Shown piece after piece: positions 40,827 to 51,468 of a stretch of DNA of 64,000 bases. This DNA comes from CAZKJL01 sp964553135 (GTDB lineage: Bacteria > Patescibacteriota > Gracilibacteria > Peribacterales > Peribacteraceae). Every line of letters begins with the position of its first letter. Position 1 is the stretch's first letter. The DNA lies in contig CAZKJL010000002.1 in the NCBI GenBank assembly GCA_964553135.1, forward strand, positions 372,001 to 436,000. Reading direction: 5' to 3'. The translations under genes were made by a program, and so were the position numbers. The notes beneath the pieces were generated by a model. The model was given only the letters and a program-made list of their open reading frames with translations, searched no databases and was not told where the DNA came from.

Positions 40827-43800
40827 TTGCGCTCGCTTAGGTCCGCCAAATTTTGGCTTCTGTCCGTGCTCATCGCGAGTGCGACGACTCTGGCTCTCGA
40901 GATCTTCTCGGGGTGGCGTGCCGCATCGGTTTTTGCAGGTCTTTTTTCTGTCGCTTTGCTCTTGCTCCAATGGAGTTCGATTTTGAGCTTTCTTCGCATC
41001 GAACGAGTGAGCTTGGCGTGTGTGGAAAAAAAATACGCTCGCATTCCGAGGCACTGGGAAATCGTGACGACCAACGTGCTGACCGTCTTGTTCCTCGTTC
41101 TCTCGGTGCAATTCGTCGCGATCGTGTACGCCATGTCGTTCTCGCTCAACAGTTCCACGTCCGCAACGGACGATACGCGCAGAGTGATCTTGGGAGATTT
41201 CGACGGCGACGGCGACCTGGACTATGTCGAGGCAAATGCCGGAGCTTTGGGAGTGCACGTGAACGGCGGCAACGGTTCGTTTGCCGAGCCCGGGGCGTAT
41301 GGAGCTTTCAGTTCCCCCGGAGGCATGGCTGCCGGCGACATCGACGGAGACGGTGACCTCGACATCGTTCTCGCGCAGAACAACGATACGCGTCTCAGCA
41401 AATATACGAACAACGGTGCGGGAGCCTTCACCGAGTCCCACATCACGAGTTCACTGCCGTGCACCGTCTCCGACGTGGCTCTCGCCGACATGAACTACAG
41501 CAGCTACGACGGCGACCTCGATATCGTTTTGCTCTGCAGCGATGCAACGATGTCCAGAGCCGTATGGGTGAACAACGGACACGGCGTCTTTACGCAAACC
41601 AACTCGTACTTGCCGATCGGTGACAGCATGGCCGTGGCAGATTACAACGATGACGGCATGCCGGATGTCTTCGTTCTGAGGGCAACCGGTGGCGTCTACA
41701 AAGTGATGCAGTACAGCACGACGGGTTCGTTCATCCAGCTCAGCGGCAGCTCGCTTGCAGGAACGTACGGCAAAGTCACGCCCGCGGATTTGGACAATGA
41801 CGGAGACATCGATGTCGTACTTACGGAGCCGTCGTCGAGTATCAAACCGTATTTGAACAACGGAGCAGGAAGCTTTACGGCCGGATTCGCGTTCGGCGGT
41901 GCGGCGGCGGTGAACAGGGTGAAGGCTGTCCTCGGCGACATGAACAATGACGGTCACTTTGATGCCGTCGTCGTGGGCTCCGACGCATCCGCCGTCAGTT
42001 CGGGAAACTATTACTACCAGAATGACCAGGCGGCGGGGTTCAACGTTTCGGGTTCGCCGACGGAGACGACCGAATGCAGCAATGACATCGCCATCGGAGA
42101 CATCGACGGTGACGGTGACCTGGATTACGTCGCCGGAAACGCGGGTTGCAGCTCCGGCGGTGCCGTGAACCGGCACTACAAGAGCGACCAAGCCGCGACG
42201 AGCCCCAATACGGCGCCCTCCGCACCGTCATCTCTCTCCGCGACTTTGAGCGCCGCGTACAACAAGATCACCGACGTGGAGACGACGGGTGAGGTCGCGG
42301 AGTTCACGTCCGCCGCTCTCGGTGCCGACGGATTTCCGGTCATCGCGCACTACGAACTGACGAGCGGAGACCTGCATTTCGTGAAGTGCGGAAACAAAGA
42401 CTGCTCGTCCGGCAACACGCTCACGAACGTCGACAACACGGGCGACGTCGGAAAGTGGAATTCCGTTGCGGTGCCGAGCGACGGGCTTCCGTTCATCGCA
42501 TACTACGATACGGCGAATGCCGATTTGAAAGCGCTGAAGTGCGGCAACGCGGCGTGCACGTCGGGTAACACCATCACGACGGTGGATTCCGCGGGTGATA
42601 CGGGTTGGTATCCTTCCGTCGCCATCGCATCCAACGGCTACCCCGTCATCAGCTTCTTTGATGACACGACGTTGCTTCATAAGTTGCTTGTCTGCGGCAA
42701 TGCAGCGTGTTCCTCCGGCAACGTTTTGAACACGGTCACTCAGGAAAGCGGCCAGCCCGGCTACCAGTCGTCCATCGGGATTCCGTCGGACGGTCTGCCT
42801 ATCATCGCGTACTTCAACGTTTCGCCCGCCGCATTCCAAATCGTGAAGTGCGGCAATACGTCGTGCACATCCGGAAACACCGTGACGACCCTCGATTCGG
42901 CGATTTCGAACGTGTACAGCCCGTCGCTCAAAATCGGCTCCGACGGCTACGCGGTCATGAGTTACTACGACGTTTCCAATGCCGACCTCAAAGTTCTTCA
43001 CTGTACCAACGCAACGTGCAGCACCAACTCATACGCCACCGTCGATTCAAGCGGTGACGTGGGCTCATGGCACGGACTGGCCGTCGGCGCAGACGGATAT
43101 CCGATCATCGGATACTACGATGCCACGAATCAGTATCCCAAAATCGCCAAATGCAGTGATATTGCGTGCAGTTCCGGCTACACGATCACGACCGTCGACA
43201 CGCCGCTCACGACGGGCAAGCACGTTTCCATCGTGATGCCGAGCGACGGCCGTCCGTTCCTTGCGTATCAGTACGGCTCCAGCTCGGACCTTCGCACGCT
43301 CAAATGCGGACGCACGAACTGTGCCGATGCCGGCTCCGACGGTTCCGTCATCATGCGACTCAGCTGGGGTTCCGGTTCCGATACGCAGACACCCACACGC
43401 ATGATTCAGTATCGACTGAAAGTCGGCACCGGATCGAACGCGAACAACATCGTGTCCGGTGCAGCGGCTTCGCCAAACTACACGCTGCGGGGTTTCCTGG
43501 CCGCAAACCAGAGCAGGCAGCTTCTCCTGAAAAACCTGACCTGCGATTCCGGCAAAACGTACTACTGGAGCGTCGCATCGGTTGATGCGGGCTTCTTGTC
43601 CACGTGGAGCAGCCAGAATACGTTCATTCTCAACGACAGCTGCGCCGTCGGCGCCGTCACCACGACGACGGTCGCGACGGGTGGCGGAACGAAGTTCATC
43701 AATCCCGTCAAAAATGACGGAGGAGGAGGCGGTGAGGTTTTTCATCTCACCGTCCAGGCACTCAATGACGTGAACGCCAACGGCAAGCGAGAAAACCGCG

Positions 43801-45644
43801 AACAGAATTTGAAGCTGAGCGGCCTTACGGTGACCGCGAGCGGTGTCACGGTCGACGGTTCACGCATCAGCAAAACGGCGACGCTCACTTTCGACGGACG
43901 CGCGGCGTTCGACCTGCCGACGTCCGGCCCGAGCGGTTACACGGTGTTGTTCGATACCGGTTCGCTCGTGCTCGAGGAGTATGTGCCCACCGGTCCTTCC
44001 GTCATGACGGGTATCGTCCTTCGAGCGTCGGGAATGCCCGCGCTGCCGCACGCCATCGTCAAAGACGCTGCGCTTTCGTACACGCTCACGCTGCCGTTCC
44101 GTCACATGGACTTGCTCGGGTACGCCCCGTGCATGTCCATCGTTCCGTCGTCGACCGATGAGGAGCCCGGTTCCGACGCCGAAGTCTTTCTGCAGCGTCT
44201 GCGCGACCCATTCGGACTTTCTCCGGTGCGAGGCACCGCTCAGTCCGGTGCGCTCATGACGCGCGGAAATTTCTTCACGCTCTTGCTGCGCACGCAGTGC
44301 ATCTCCGTCACGCCGAATCTCGAAGCTGCGGATTCATCGCTCCGCGCGGGTGCCAAGGCTCTCGGCTTCTCATTGCCGCTCATCGACGTGCCTCTGCAGG
44401 CGCACACGCTCTCCGCGCTCACCGCATACTCGCTCATCGGGGCGGGCATCGACATCGTTCGCTCCACGCCCATCGGTGCGGCGGCCGACGTCGATTTCCC
44501 CATCACTCGTGCCGAAGCGATGCGAGCGGTGGCTTCCGCTTTGGGGATTCCCCGCACCGTACTCACCGACACGGGAGCCGTTCTCCCCGAAGGCGTGGAG
44601 ATCACCGACCCCGAGGCATCGGACGTCCTGGCACTTTCGCGGCTCGGCATTCTGCCGCAGAGTTTCATCAGGATCCCCGGTCTTCATCAAGGAATCACGA
44701 AATCCGAGGCGGCGCTTCTCCTGGCACGCGCCGCTTTCCACAACGGAAAAATCTCGCTCTTGCCCGACATACCCGATCTTAAGGCACTCAAGAGTGCCGC
44801 GAGGATTCCGACGTTCATGGAGGGTCTGCCGGAGCTCAATCTCGGCGAATGTCTGGAGAGACACGACGAACGTTCGACAGCGGTCACGTTCAGCGATTTG
44901 CTGCCCGGTGACCCGCTCCAAGTCGATCTCTCCAAAGTCCTGACATTTGGAGTCAAGAACGCGGCTGAAAAAACATTGTGGCTCATTCCCGCCACGCGGC
45001 GTCCCACGGAATTCGGCGTGTCCAAGGGCGAGGCCAGGTTTCTGCCCAACGAGCCCGTCACGATGCTCGAGACCGTGCGCAACCTGCTCGTGCTCACGTG
45101 CTTGCCGCCCGATACCCGCATGCAGGCGATTCTGGGACTCGCAACCAAGGAAGTGATTCAAGGCAGCGCGGAAACTCGCGTTGCCCGTGACAGACTCAGC
45201 GATCTTCCGCGCGATGATTCTTTCGCATCCCGCATTCTGTACCGCGCACAGGATCACCTGAAAGAATTCGATCTCTCGCTCTTCGCCTACGCGGGGACCC
45301 TGCTGCATGAAGATGTCCGCAGTCCCGCGTCAGGGCTTTCGCTCAAGGAAGCCGGCGACATGCTCACCTCGTCGCTGCTCCTCATGTACGTGCGGCAAGG
45401 AACGATGACGCCGCAGGAAGCGGAGGGACGCGAGACCGAGATTTCCGCCGCCATCAGCAGGGACCTCCTCGGCAAAGACGTGAATTGGCGAGACGAAGGT
45501 CTGCTCGCAAGCACGCCGTTCACGCGAAAGATGCTCCTGCAGTTCCTTGTCACAGTCACTCAAGACCGACGAGCGGCGGAGTCCCTCGAAGCGATTTTCT
45601 CGCAAGTTCCCATCGGAGAATTGTGGTGGGAGCGTCTGAAATGA
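40827..45644 (+). CDS. Giant FG-GAP/VCBS, Cys-repeat, FN3 and SLH-like surface protein, paralogue 1
   Basis: 1,605 residues from a TTG, the only start in frame after a stop at 40806. N-terminal membrane helices (about 8-50 and 82-104) are followed by FG-GAP/VCBS repeats with DxDGDGDxD calcium loops (about 115-455), suggesting a beta-propeller. A run of about 47-residue repeats (about 475-835), each ending near LKCGNxxCxSGN with a DGYPVIxYYD core, follows; each unit has two Cys. Then come an FN3-like domain, a Cna/SdrD B-like domain (NANGKRENREQ) and a ~500-residue C-terminal region with several SLH-like helices (ITRAEAMRAVASAL, ITKSEAALLLARAAF). Likely a cell-surface adhesin. Followed four bases later by a paralogue. 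Confidence 0.87.
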   Translation: MRSLRSAKFWLLSVLIASATTLALEIFSGWRAASVFAGLFSVALLLLQWSSILSFLRIERVSLACVEKKYARIPRHWEIVTTNVLTVLFLVLSVQFVAIVYAMSFSLNSSTSATDDTRRVILGDFDGDGDLDYVEANAGALGVHVNGGNGSFAEPGAYGAFSSPGGMAAGDIDGDGDLDIVLAQNNDTRLSKYTNNGAGAFTESHITSSLPCTVSDVALADMNYSSYDGDLDIVLLCSDATMSRAVWVNNGHGVFTQTNSYLPIGDSMAVADYNDDGMPDVFVLRATGGVYKVMQYSTTGSFIQLSGSSLAGTYGKVTPADLDNDGDIDVVLTEPSSSIKPYLNNGAGSFTAGFAFGGAAAVNRVKAVLGDMNNDGHFDAVVVGSDASAVSSGNYYYQNDQAAGFNVSGSPTETTECSNDIAIGDIDGDGDLDYVAGNAGCSSGGAVNRHYKSDQAATSPNTAPSAPSSLSATLSAAYNKITDVETTGEVAEFTSAALGADGFPVIAHYELTSGDLHFVKCGNKDCSSGNTLTNVDNTGDVGKWNSVAVPSDGLPFIAYYDTANADLKALKCGNAACTSGNTITTVDSAGDTGWYPSVAIASNGYPVISFFDDTTLLHKLLVCGNAACSSGNVLNTVTQESGQPGYQSSIGIPSDGLPIIAYFNVSPAAFQIVKCGNTSCTSGNTVTTLDSAISNVYSPSLKIGSDGYAVMSYYDVSNADLKVLHCTNATCSTNSYATVDSSGDVGSWHGLAVGADGYPIIGYYDATNQYPKIAKCSDIACSSGYTITTVDTPLTTGKHVSIVMPSDGRPFLAYQYGSSSDLRTLKCGRTNCADAGSDGSVIMRLSWGSGSDTQTPTRMIQYRLKVGTGSNANNIVSGAAASPNYTLRGFLAANQSRQLLLKNLTCDSGKTYYWSVASVDAGFLSTWSSQNTFILNDSCAVGAVTTTTVATGGGTKFINPVKNDGGGGGEVFHLTVQALNDVNANGKRENREQNLKLSGLTVTASGVTVDGSRISKTATLTFDGRAAFDLPTSGPSGYTVLFDTGSLVLEEYVPTGPSVMTGIVLRASGMPALPHAIVKDAALSYTLTLPFRHMDLLGYAPCMSIVPSSTDEEPGSDAEVFLQRLRDPFGLSPVRGTAQSGALMTRGNFFTLLLRTQCISVTPNLEAADSSLRAGAKALGFSLPLIDVPLQAHTLSALTAYSLIGAGIDIVRSTPIGAAADVDFPITRAEAMRAVASALGIPRTVLTDTGAVLPEGVEITDPEASDVLALSRLGILPQSFIRIPGLHQGITKSEAALLLARAAFHNGKISLLPDIPDLKALKSAARIPTFMEGLPELNLGECLERHDERSTAVTFSDLLPGDPLQVDLSKVLTFGVKNAAEKTLWLIPATRRPTEFGVSKGEARFLPNEPVTMLETVRNLLVLTCLPPDTRMQAILGLATKEVIQGSAETRVARDRLSDLPRDDSFASRILYRAQDHLKEFDLSLFAYAGTLLHEDVRSPASGLSLKEAGDMLTSSLLLMYVRQGTMTPQEAEGRETEISAAISRDLLGKDVNWRDEGLLASTPFTRKMLLQFLVTVTQDRRAAESLEAIFSQVPIGELWWERLK

Positions 45645-45648
45645 TTTC

Positions 45649-48600
45649 ATGAAACACACGCACAACGCACATCGGCTGATCCTCGCGCTCGCTCTGAGCG
45701 CGTTGCCGTTTTTGTACGCCATCAGCGAAGTTCTTGCACTCGCCGTTTTCGCGGCGATTCTCGTGACTGAATGGCACGCAATCGCACGATTCCTCCACCT
45801 TTGCCAACTGAGCTTGGCGCACGTCGAGCAATCGAGCATTCGGATTCCCAAGAAATGGGAGCTGATTTCCACGAATCTCCTTACGGTTCTGTTCCTCGTG
45901 CTCTCGGTGCAGTTCGTCTCGCAGGTCTATGCCATGGCGTTCACGATTTCCTTTACGACGAGCGCAAGCAGAGAAACGGTTTCCACTGTTCTCACCGATA
46001 TCGATGACGATGGCGACATCGATTGGCTCATGGGCAACTCCGACAGCGGTGGCACGAACGACCTTCATTTGAACAATGGAGCGGGCTCCTTCACCAGAAT
46101 GCATCTTCCCGGTTTCACGACGAACAATTTGACCGCAAAGGCCGGCGATGTGAACGGTGACGGCTACGTCGATTTCGTCCAAGCCAACTACATCAACGGC
46201 TCGTCGGGGCGAGTGACGGCATACGTCAACAGAGGCAACAACACCTTTGCAACGGGGGCGGTCATTAACATTTCACAAGCCGTGAACAATGTCGCTCTTG
46301 CGGACATCAATAACGACGGTTCGCTCGACATCATCATCGCAACGGATACCGCCACCTCAGCGCAGAGCGTGTATCTCAACGATGGGCACGGCAACTATTC
46401 GGTTGCAGCTTCTCCGCTTCCCGGAGGGCAAGTCATCGAAGTCGCGGATATGAATAACGACGGTTACTTGGATCTCATCATCACCAAGCGCGCAACGGAT
46501 CTCCGTATGGTCTACAGAAACAGTGGAACGGGTGCTTTCGTGAAAATCTTCACGTCCGTGTACTCCGGAGGATTCACCTGTCAGTACAATACCGCCCTCG
46601 GCGACGTGGACGGCGACGGACTCATCGACATGTTGGTGGGCTGTACCAGCCAGGTGTATATCTACAAAAATACGGGTACGGGAGGCGCCTTCAGTACCTC
46701 CACGCTCAGCAGTACCCTTACCGCCTCGAGCATGGCACTCGGAGATTTGGACAATGATGGAGACTTGGATTTGATCGGAGCGGGCGTCACTCTCGGCGGG
46801 TCGACGACATGGCTGCGCATCTATACGAACGGCGGAACCGGAACATTTACCCTGAGCAGCTCCAACACCGATATTCAGAACTACACGAAAATCAGCATTG
46901 CGGATATCGATGGTGACGGTGACCTTGACTACGTCAGAGGCTATGCCGGAGGAACAAGTTTGGCGTATGACAATGATCAGGCGGCGACAAGCGCGAATAC
47001 GGCGCCCACCGCTCCTTCGAGCAATTTTTCCGCAACGACGTTCTCGCAGAACAACCGCATCATTTCCGTCGACATCACGAACGACGTCGGCTCATTCCCG
47101 TCCATCGGCATCGATTCCGGTGACATTCCCACGATCGCGTACTACGACGCGACGGCCGGCGATCTGAAAGTGTTGCGCTGCGACAATACGCCGTGTGTTT
47201 CGGTGAACAGCAGCTCGGTCGACACCACCGGCGACGTCGGAAAATATTCGAATGCCGTCATGCCGTCGGACGGGCTCCTTTTCGTCGCGTATTTGGACGT
47301 CACGAACACCGACTTGAAGGTCCTGAAGTGCGGCAACGCAGCATGTACCTCGGGAAATACCATTACGGTCGTGGACTCAACGAACGGCTACTATCCCTCG
47401 GTCGCCATCGGCTCCGACGGCTATCCGGTCATCAGCTACACCACGAGCGCGGGAGTCCGCGTCGCCAAGTGCGCCAATGCCGCATGTTCATCCGGCACGA
47501 CGGTTTCCACGGCCGTGGCAGACGGCATCTTCACGTATTCCTCGATCGCGGTCCCGAGCGACGGTCTCCCGGTCATCAGCTACTTGGATACGTCGGGAGG
47601 CATCGACTTCGCGATTCTGAAGATGGCGAAATGCGGCGATACGTCGTGCTCGTCCGGGAACTCCAGCGTCACGGTCGACTCATTCGGATACGTGAACTCC
47701 GTCGTGATCGGTTCTGATGATTTGCCGATCATCGCGTATCTTGGAACATCGAGCGCACTCAAAATCGCACACTGTGGAAACTCCGCATGTTCCTCGGGAA
47801 ACACCACGACGACGCTCGATTCCACGCTCGGGACATGGGGCGAAGGATTCGGTTCCCCTGCGGCTCGTCTGATGATGACGAAGCCGAGCGACGGTTTGCC
47901 CGTCATTTCCTATTGGGACGGAACGAACGACGATCTCAAAATCATCAAGTGCGGCAACACCGCGTGCTCCTCCGGCAACGTGACATCGCGCCCCGATTCG
48001 TCCGGCTCCGTCGGAAAAACAAGCGGAATCGCATTCACCGCGGACAATCGTCCCGTGGTTGCGTATTACGACGGGACGTTCGGAGACGTCAAAGTTCTTC
48101 GCTGCGGCGTCGTCGCATGTTCTTCGGGTGGATCGAACGGCCAATCGCTCATCGTACGTCTTACCTGGGGCTCCGGTTCGGACTCGCAGACGTCCACACG
48201 CTTGCTCCAATATCAGCCGAAAATCGGCACGGGCTCGAGCGCGAACAACATTCTTTCGGGCCGAACGGCCAGCCCCGCGTACGTGACGCGCATCATGCCC
48301 AACGGGCAGAGCCGCACCATGCTTCTGCGCATTTCCACATGCTCGGCACTTACGTACTACTGGTCCGTTGCGGCGGTGGATACGGGGTACAAGAGCACCG
48401 CGAGTGACCAATACAGCTTTGCCACGGATGCCAACTGCACCGTGACGGACAACGGACAGAGCGGCGGAGGTACGACCGGCGGCACCACCGGCGGTGGGGG
48501 CACCACATCGTCTGCAGGTGGTGGCACGTTGTGGCGCGTGAACAGAGGCGGTGGCGGAGGCGGCGATCTCCTCCGACTCGTGGTTTCGGTCATCAGCGAC

Positions 48601-50460
48601 ATCAACGGCAACCGCAAGCGCGATATGCGAGAGCAGGCACTCATGCTCAAGGGTCTCGAAGTCACCGCGAGCGGCACGTCGCTGACCGGCCTTCCCGTCC
48701 GCAAGACGGTTCGTCTGTCCGGTACCGGCGTTGCCGTTTTCGATCTCCCGCCGTCAGGAAAAAAGGGCTACAGCATCTCGTTCGACAGCGGTGCGCTTGC
48801 CAAGCTCGGCTACGTTCCCACGGGCAACGTCACGCAGACGGGCGTGGTGCTCGGTGCTTCCGCATCGGCAACCGCAGTCCTTCCACCCGTGAGCGTTACG
48901 CTTCCCATCCGCCGCGCCGATCTTCTGCGGTACGCCCCGTGTCTCACCGTCGGGCTTCAGGCACCGGGCGAAAAACGCGGAACCGATGCCGAAATGTTGC
49001 TCCAGAGACTCAAGGATCCTTTCGGCAAAGGCATTCTCTCCGGAACGACGCTCTCGGGATCACTCATGAATCGCGGAGATTTCTTCGCGCTCCTGCAGCG
49101 AACGCAATGCGTGCAGCTCGTTTCGCCCATGTCCCAGGACCTTCGTCTGAGGAAAGGCGCCGCGTCGCTCGGTGTCGTCTTGCCGCTCCTCGACTTGCCG
49201 CTGAACGGGACGTCCGACGCACTCTCGGTGTACTCGCTCATCGGCAGCGGTGCCGACATCACGCGCGACACGTCCATCGGTTCGGCAGCCGACCTGGCTT
49301 CCCCGATTTCCAGGCGCGATGCCATCAGAGCAGTGGTGTCACTCCTGCGTCTTGATACGCGCTTCTCTCTGAGCGGAGCACTCGTTCTCCCCTCGGATAT
49401 TGGCAAGAGCGACCAGGCGGCCGGCGATTATCTCGCGCTCCAAAAGCTCGGTATTCTTCCCGAGAGTTTCGTCACGCTTCCAGGCATCTACCAGGGTCTT
49501 ACGCCGGCCGAGGCGGCACTGCTCCTGTCGAGGGCCGCGTTCCGCAACGGAAAGATCACGCTGCTTCCCGACGTGGAGGATCTGAAATTGCAGAAAGCGG
49601 CGACGAAGAAGGCCGCGCCCGTAGCCACCTTCCTTGCAGATCTGCCCATCATGAAGGCGCGCCCGTGCTTGCTGCGTACCGAGTCTCGTTCGACGGACGT
49701 CACGTTCACCGACCTGCTTCCCGGAGATTCCATCCACGCCGATATTCGCGAACTTCTCATGCGCGGCACGTTGAATGCGGCGGAGCAAATGCTCTGGCTG
49801 CTTCCGGCGACGAGACGTCCCACGGAGTTCGGCATCCAGCACGGTCAGGCGACCCTGGGCATCGATGAACCCGTGAGTTTACTCGAGACGGTGCGTGCAC
49901 TTTTGGTGTTGAACTGCCTGCCTCCCGATACGCGCCTTGCCGCGATGCTCGGGCTTTCCTCGAAGGAAGTCATCCAGGGATCCGCGGAAACGCGAGTCTC
50001 TCGCGATCGCCTGAGCGGCCTGCCGCGCGATCCGTCTTTTGCTTCGCGCGTGCTCTATCGCGCACAAGATCATCAAAAGGAATTCGATTTGTCACTGTTG
50101 TCCTATGCGTCGAACATCGAGCGACAGGAAACGAGAAGTCCCGCATCGGGACTGAATCTCCGCGAAGGCTCGGACCTCCTTGCGTCGTCGGTGCTCATGA
50201 TTTTGGTGCAGGAAAGTCAGCTCACGCCGCAGAAGGCCGATCTCATCGCGAGCTCCGTATCCGCGGCCATCAGTCGTGACTTGCTCGGCAAGGAAGTGAA
50301 CTGGCGCGATGAAGGCCTGCTCGTCCGCACTCCGTTCACCCGCGCCATGCTCCTCAAATTCCTCGTCACGGTCGTGCAGAACCGTCGGTACGTTGTTCCC
50401 GTCGCCAAAGTATCGTCCACGCTCTCTCTCGGAGAAATCTGGTGGGAGCGCATCAAGTAG
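45649..50460 (+). CDS. Giant FG-GAP/VCBS, Cys-repeat, FN3 and SLH-like surface protein, paralogue 2
   Basis: 1,603 residues with the same order of parts as the upstream gene: membrane helices (about 8-45 and 78-98, sharing LTVLFLVLSVQFV), FG-GAP calcium repeats (about 110-455), two-Cys propeller-like repeats (about 470-830), FN3, a Gly/Thr-rich spacer (about 940-965), B-like domain and SLH-like C-terminus. The two proteins align over their full lengths and both end in GE.WWER.K. They are encoded four bases apart, so they are co-translated and may form a pair. Divergence is even, so this is an old duplication. Confidence 0.87.
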   Translation: MKHTHNAHRLILALALSALPFLYAISEVLALAVFAAILVTEWHAIARFLHLCQLSLAHVEQSSIRIPKKWELISTNLLTVLFLVLSVQFVSQVYAMAFTISFTTSASRETVSTVLTDIDDDGDIDWLMGNSDSGGTNDLHLNNGAGSFTRMHLPGFTTNNLTAKAGDVNGDGYVDFVQANYINGSSGRVTAYVNRGNNTFATGAVINISQAVNNVALADINNDGSLDIIIATDTATSAQSVYLNDGHGNYSVAASPLPGGQVIEVADMNNDGYLDLIITKRATDLRMVYRNSGTGAFVKIFTSVYSGGFTCQYNTALGDVDGDGLIDMLVGCTSQVYIYKNTGTGGAFSTSTLSSTLTASSMALGDLDNDGDLDLIGAGVTLGGSTTWLRIYTNGGTGTFTLSSSNTDIQNYTKISIADIDGDGDLDYVRGYAGGTSLAYDNDQAATSANTAPTAPSSNFSATTFSQNNRIISVDITNDVGSFPSIGIDSGDIPTIAYYDATAGDLKVLRCDNTPCVSVNSSSVDTTGDVGKYSNAVMPSDGLLFVAYLDVTNTDLKVLKCGNAACTSGNTITVVDSTNGYYPSVAIGSDGYPVISYTTSAGVRVAKCANAACSSGTTVSTAVADGIFTYSSIAVPSDGLPVISYLDTSGGIDFAILKMAKCGDTSCSSGNSSVTVDSFGYVNSVVIGSDDLPIIAYLGTSSALKIAHCGNSACSSGNTTTTLDSTLGTWGEGFGSPAARLMMTKPSDGLPVISYWDGTNDDLKIIKCGNTACSSGNVTSRPDSSGSVGKTSGIAFTADNRPVVAYYDGTFGDVKVLRCGVVACSSGGSNGQSLIVRLTWGSGSDSQTSTRLLQYQPKIGTGSSANNILSGRTASPAYVTRIMPNGQSRTMLLRISTCSALTYYWSVAAVDTGYKSTASDQYSFATDANCTVTDNGQSGGGTTGGTTGGGGTTSSAGGGTLWRVNRGGGGGGDLLRLVVSVISDINGNRKRDMREQALMLKGLEVTASGTSLTGLPVRKTVRLSGTGVAVFDLPPSGKKGYSISFDSGALAKLGYVPTGNVTQTGVVLGASASATAVLPPVSVTLPIRRADLLRYAPCLTVGLQAPGEKRGTDAEMLLQRLKDPFGKGILSGTTLSGSLMNRGDFFALLQRTQCVQLVSPMSQDLRLRKGAASLGVVLPLLDLPLNGTSDALSVYSLIGSGADITRDTSIGSAADLASPISRRDAIRAVVSLLRLDTRFSLSGALVLPSDIGKSDQAAGDYLALQKLGILPESFVTLPGIYQGLTPAEAALLLSRAAFRNGKITLLPDVEDLKLQKAATKKAAPVATFLADLPIMKARPCLLRTESRSTDVTFTDLLPGDSIHADIRELLMRGTLNAAEQMLWLLPATRRPTEFGIQHGQATLGIDEPVSLLETVRALLVLNCLPPDTRLAAMLGLSSKEVIQGSAETRVSRDRLSGLPRDPSFASRVLYRAQDHQKEFDLSLLSYASNIERQETRSPASGLNLREGSDLLASSVLMILVQESQLTPQKADLIASSVSAAISRDLLGKEVNWRDEGLLVRTPFTRAMLLKFLVTVVQNRRYVVPVAKVSSTLSLGEIWWERIK

Positions 50461-50472
50461 TACACTCACGTC

Positions 50473-51468
50473 ATGCAACATTCTCCTGGCCATCGGCAGT
50501 ATCCCGCGGATTCGGCAGGCCATCGCATGACGAGCGCGGTACCGCTCGTGCACGAAGATCTGACGATCGGTCAGCTGCATGATCTTCTGGCCAAGAGCAG
50601 CAAGGACTACAAAACCATCAACTACATTTACGTGCTGGATGCCCACGGACACCTCATCGGTGTGCTGTCCGTTCGCGACATCTTCGATTTTGCGAAGACC
50701 AACCGTGTCGGTGATGTCTGTAAGAAATCTCCGCTTCTCTACGTTCACCCCGAAACGCACCAGGAGCGCGTCGCATACTTGGCGCTGCAGCACAACATCA
50801 AGGCAATCCCCGTGGTGAGCAGAGATATGAAGTTCCTCGGTGAAATCACCGCCGACTCGGTGCTCGGCATTCTGTACAAGGAAATGCACGAGGACACGCT
50901 GCGACGCGCGGGTATCGGACACTCGGGACACGTGGGAATGAACGTGCTGACGCTTTCCATCTTCTCATCCCTCAAGCACCGCATTCCGTGGCTTATCTTG
51001 GGGCTCCTCGGTGGTTTGATGGCGGCCAATATCATCGGATTCTTTGAGGAAACCCTGTCCAAGAACCTCGTTCTTGCCGCGTTCATTCCGCTCATTGTGT
51101 ACATGAGCGACGCCGTGGGCACGCAGATGGAGGCGTACATCATCCGCGACCTCGCGCTGCAGCGCTCACTTCCGTTCGGGAGGTATTTGGTGCGGCATCT
51201 CTTCGTCGTTTTCCTCATCGGTGTTCTGCTCTTCGGCATGTTGCTCCCGTCGTACGGATTGCTGTACGGCGACTGGTACATGGCCACGGTCTTAAGCACG
51301 TCGCTTCTTGCCGCGGTGATGTCGTCGGTACTCACGGGACTCCTCATTCCGTACGCGTTCAGCAGATTCTCACTGGACCCTGCGGACGCCAGCGGCCCCG
51401 TCGCCACCATCGTTCAAGACATCCTCAGCATCGTCATTTACTTCGGTATCGCAACGTTGATGCTTTAG
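50473..51468 (+). CDS. MgtE-like magnesium transporter lacking the N-terminal regulatory domain
   Basis: 331 residues against about 450 for typical MgtE. Two CBS domains (about 20-145) are followed by the five-helix membrane domain (about 160-331). The conserved end DPADASGPVATIVQDILSIVIYFGIA contains the Asp of the ion pathway. The helical N domain before the CBS pair is missing, and the usual GN.GTQ segment reads YMSDAVGTQ. It probably still moves Mg2+ or a related ion, with altered gating. It starts 12 bases after the second FG-GAP gene and is probably co-transcribed. Its end overlaps the convergent folD by four bases. Confidence 0.88.
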   Translation: MQHSPGHRQYPADSAGHRMTSAVPLVHEDLTIGQLHDLLAKSSKDYKTINYIYVLDAHGHLIGVLSVRDIFDFAKTNRVGDVCKKSPLLYVHPETHQERVAYLALQHNIKAIPVVSRDMKFLGEITADSVLGILYKEMHEDTLRRAGIGHSGHVGMNVLTLSIFSSLKHRIPWLILGLLGGLMAANIIGFFEETLSKNLVLAAFIPLIVYMSDAVGTQMEAYIIRDLALQRSLPFGRYLVRHLFVVFLIGVLLFGMLLPSYGLLYGDWYMATVLSTSLLAAVMSSVLTGLLIPYAFSRFSLDPADASGPVATIVQDILSIVIYFGIATLML

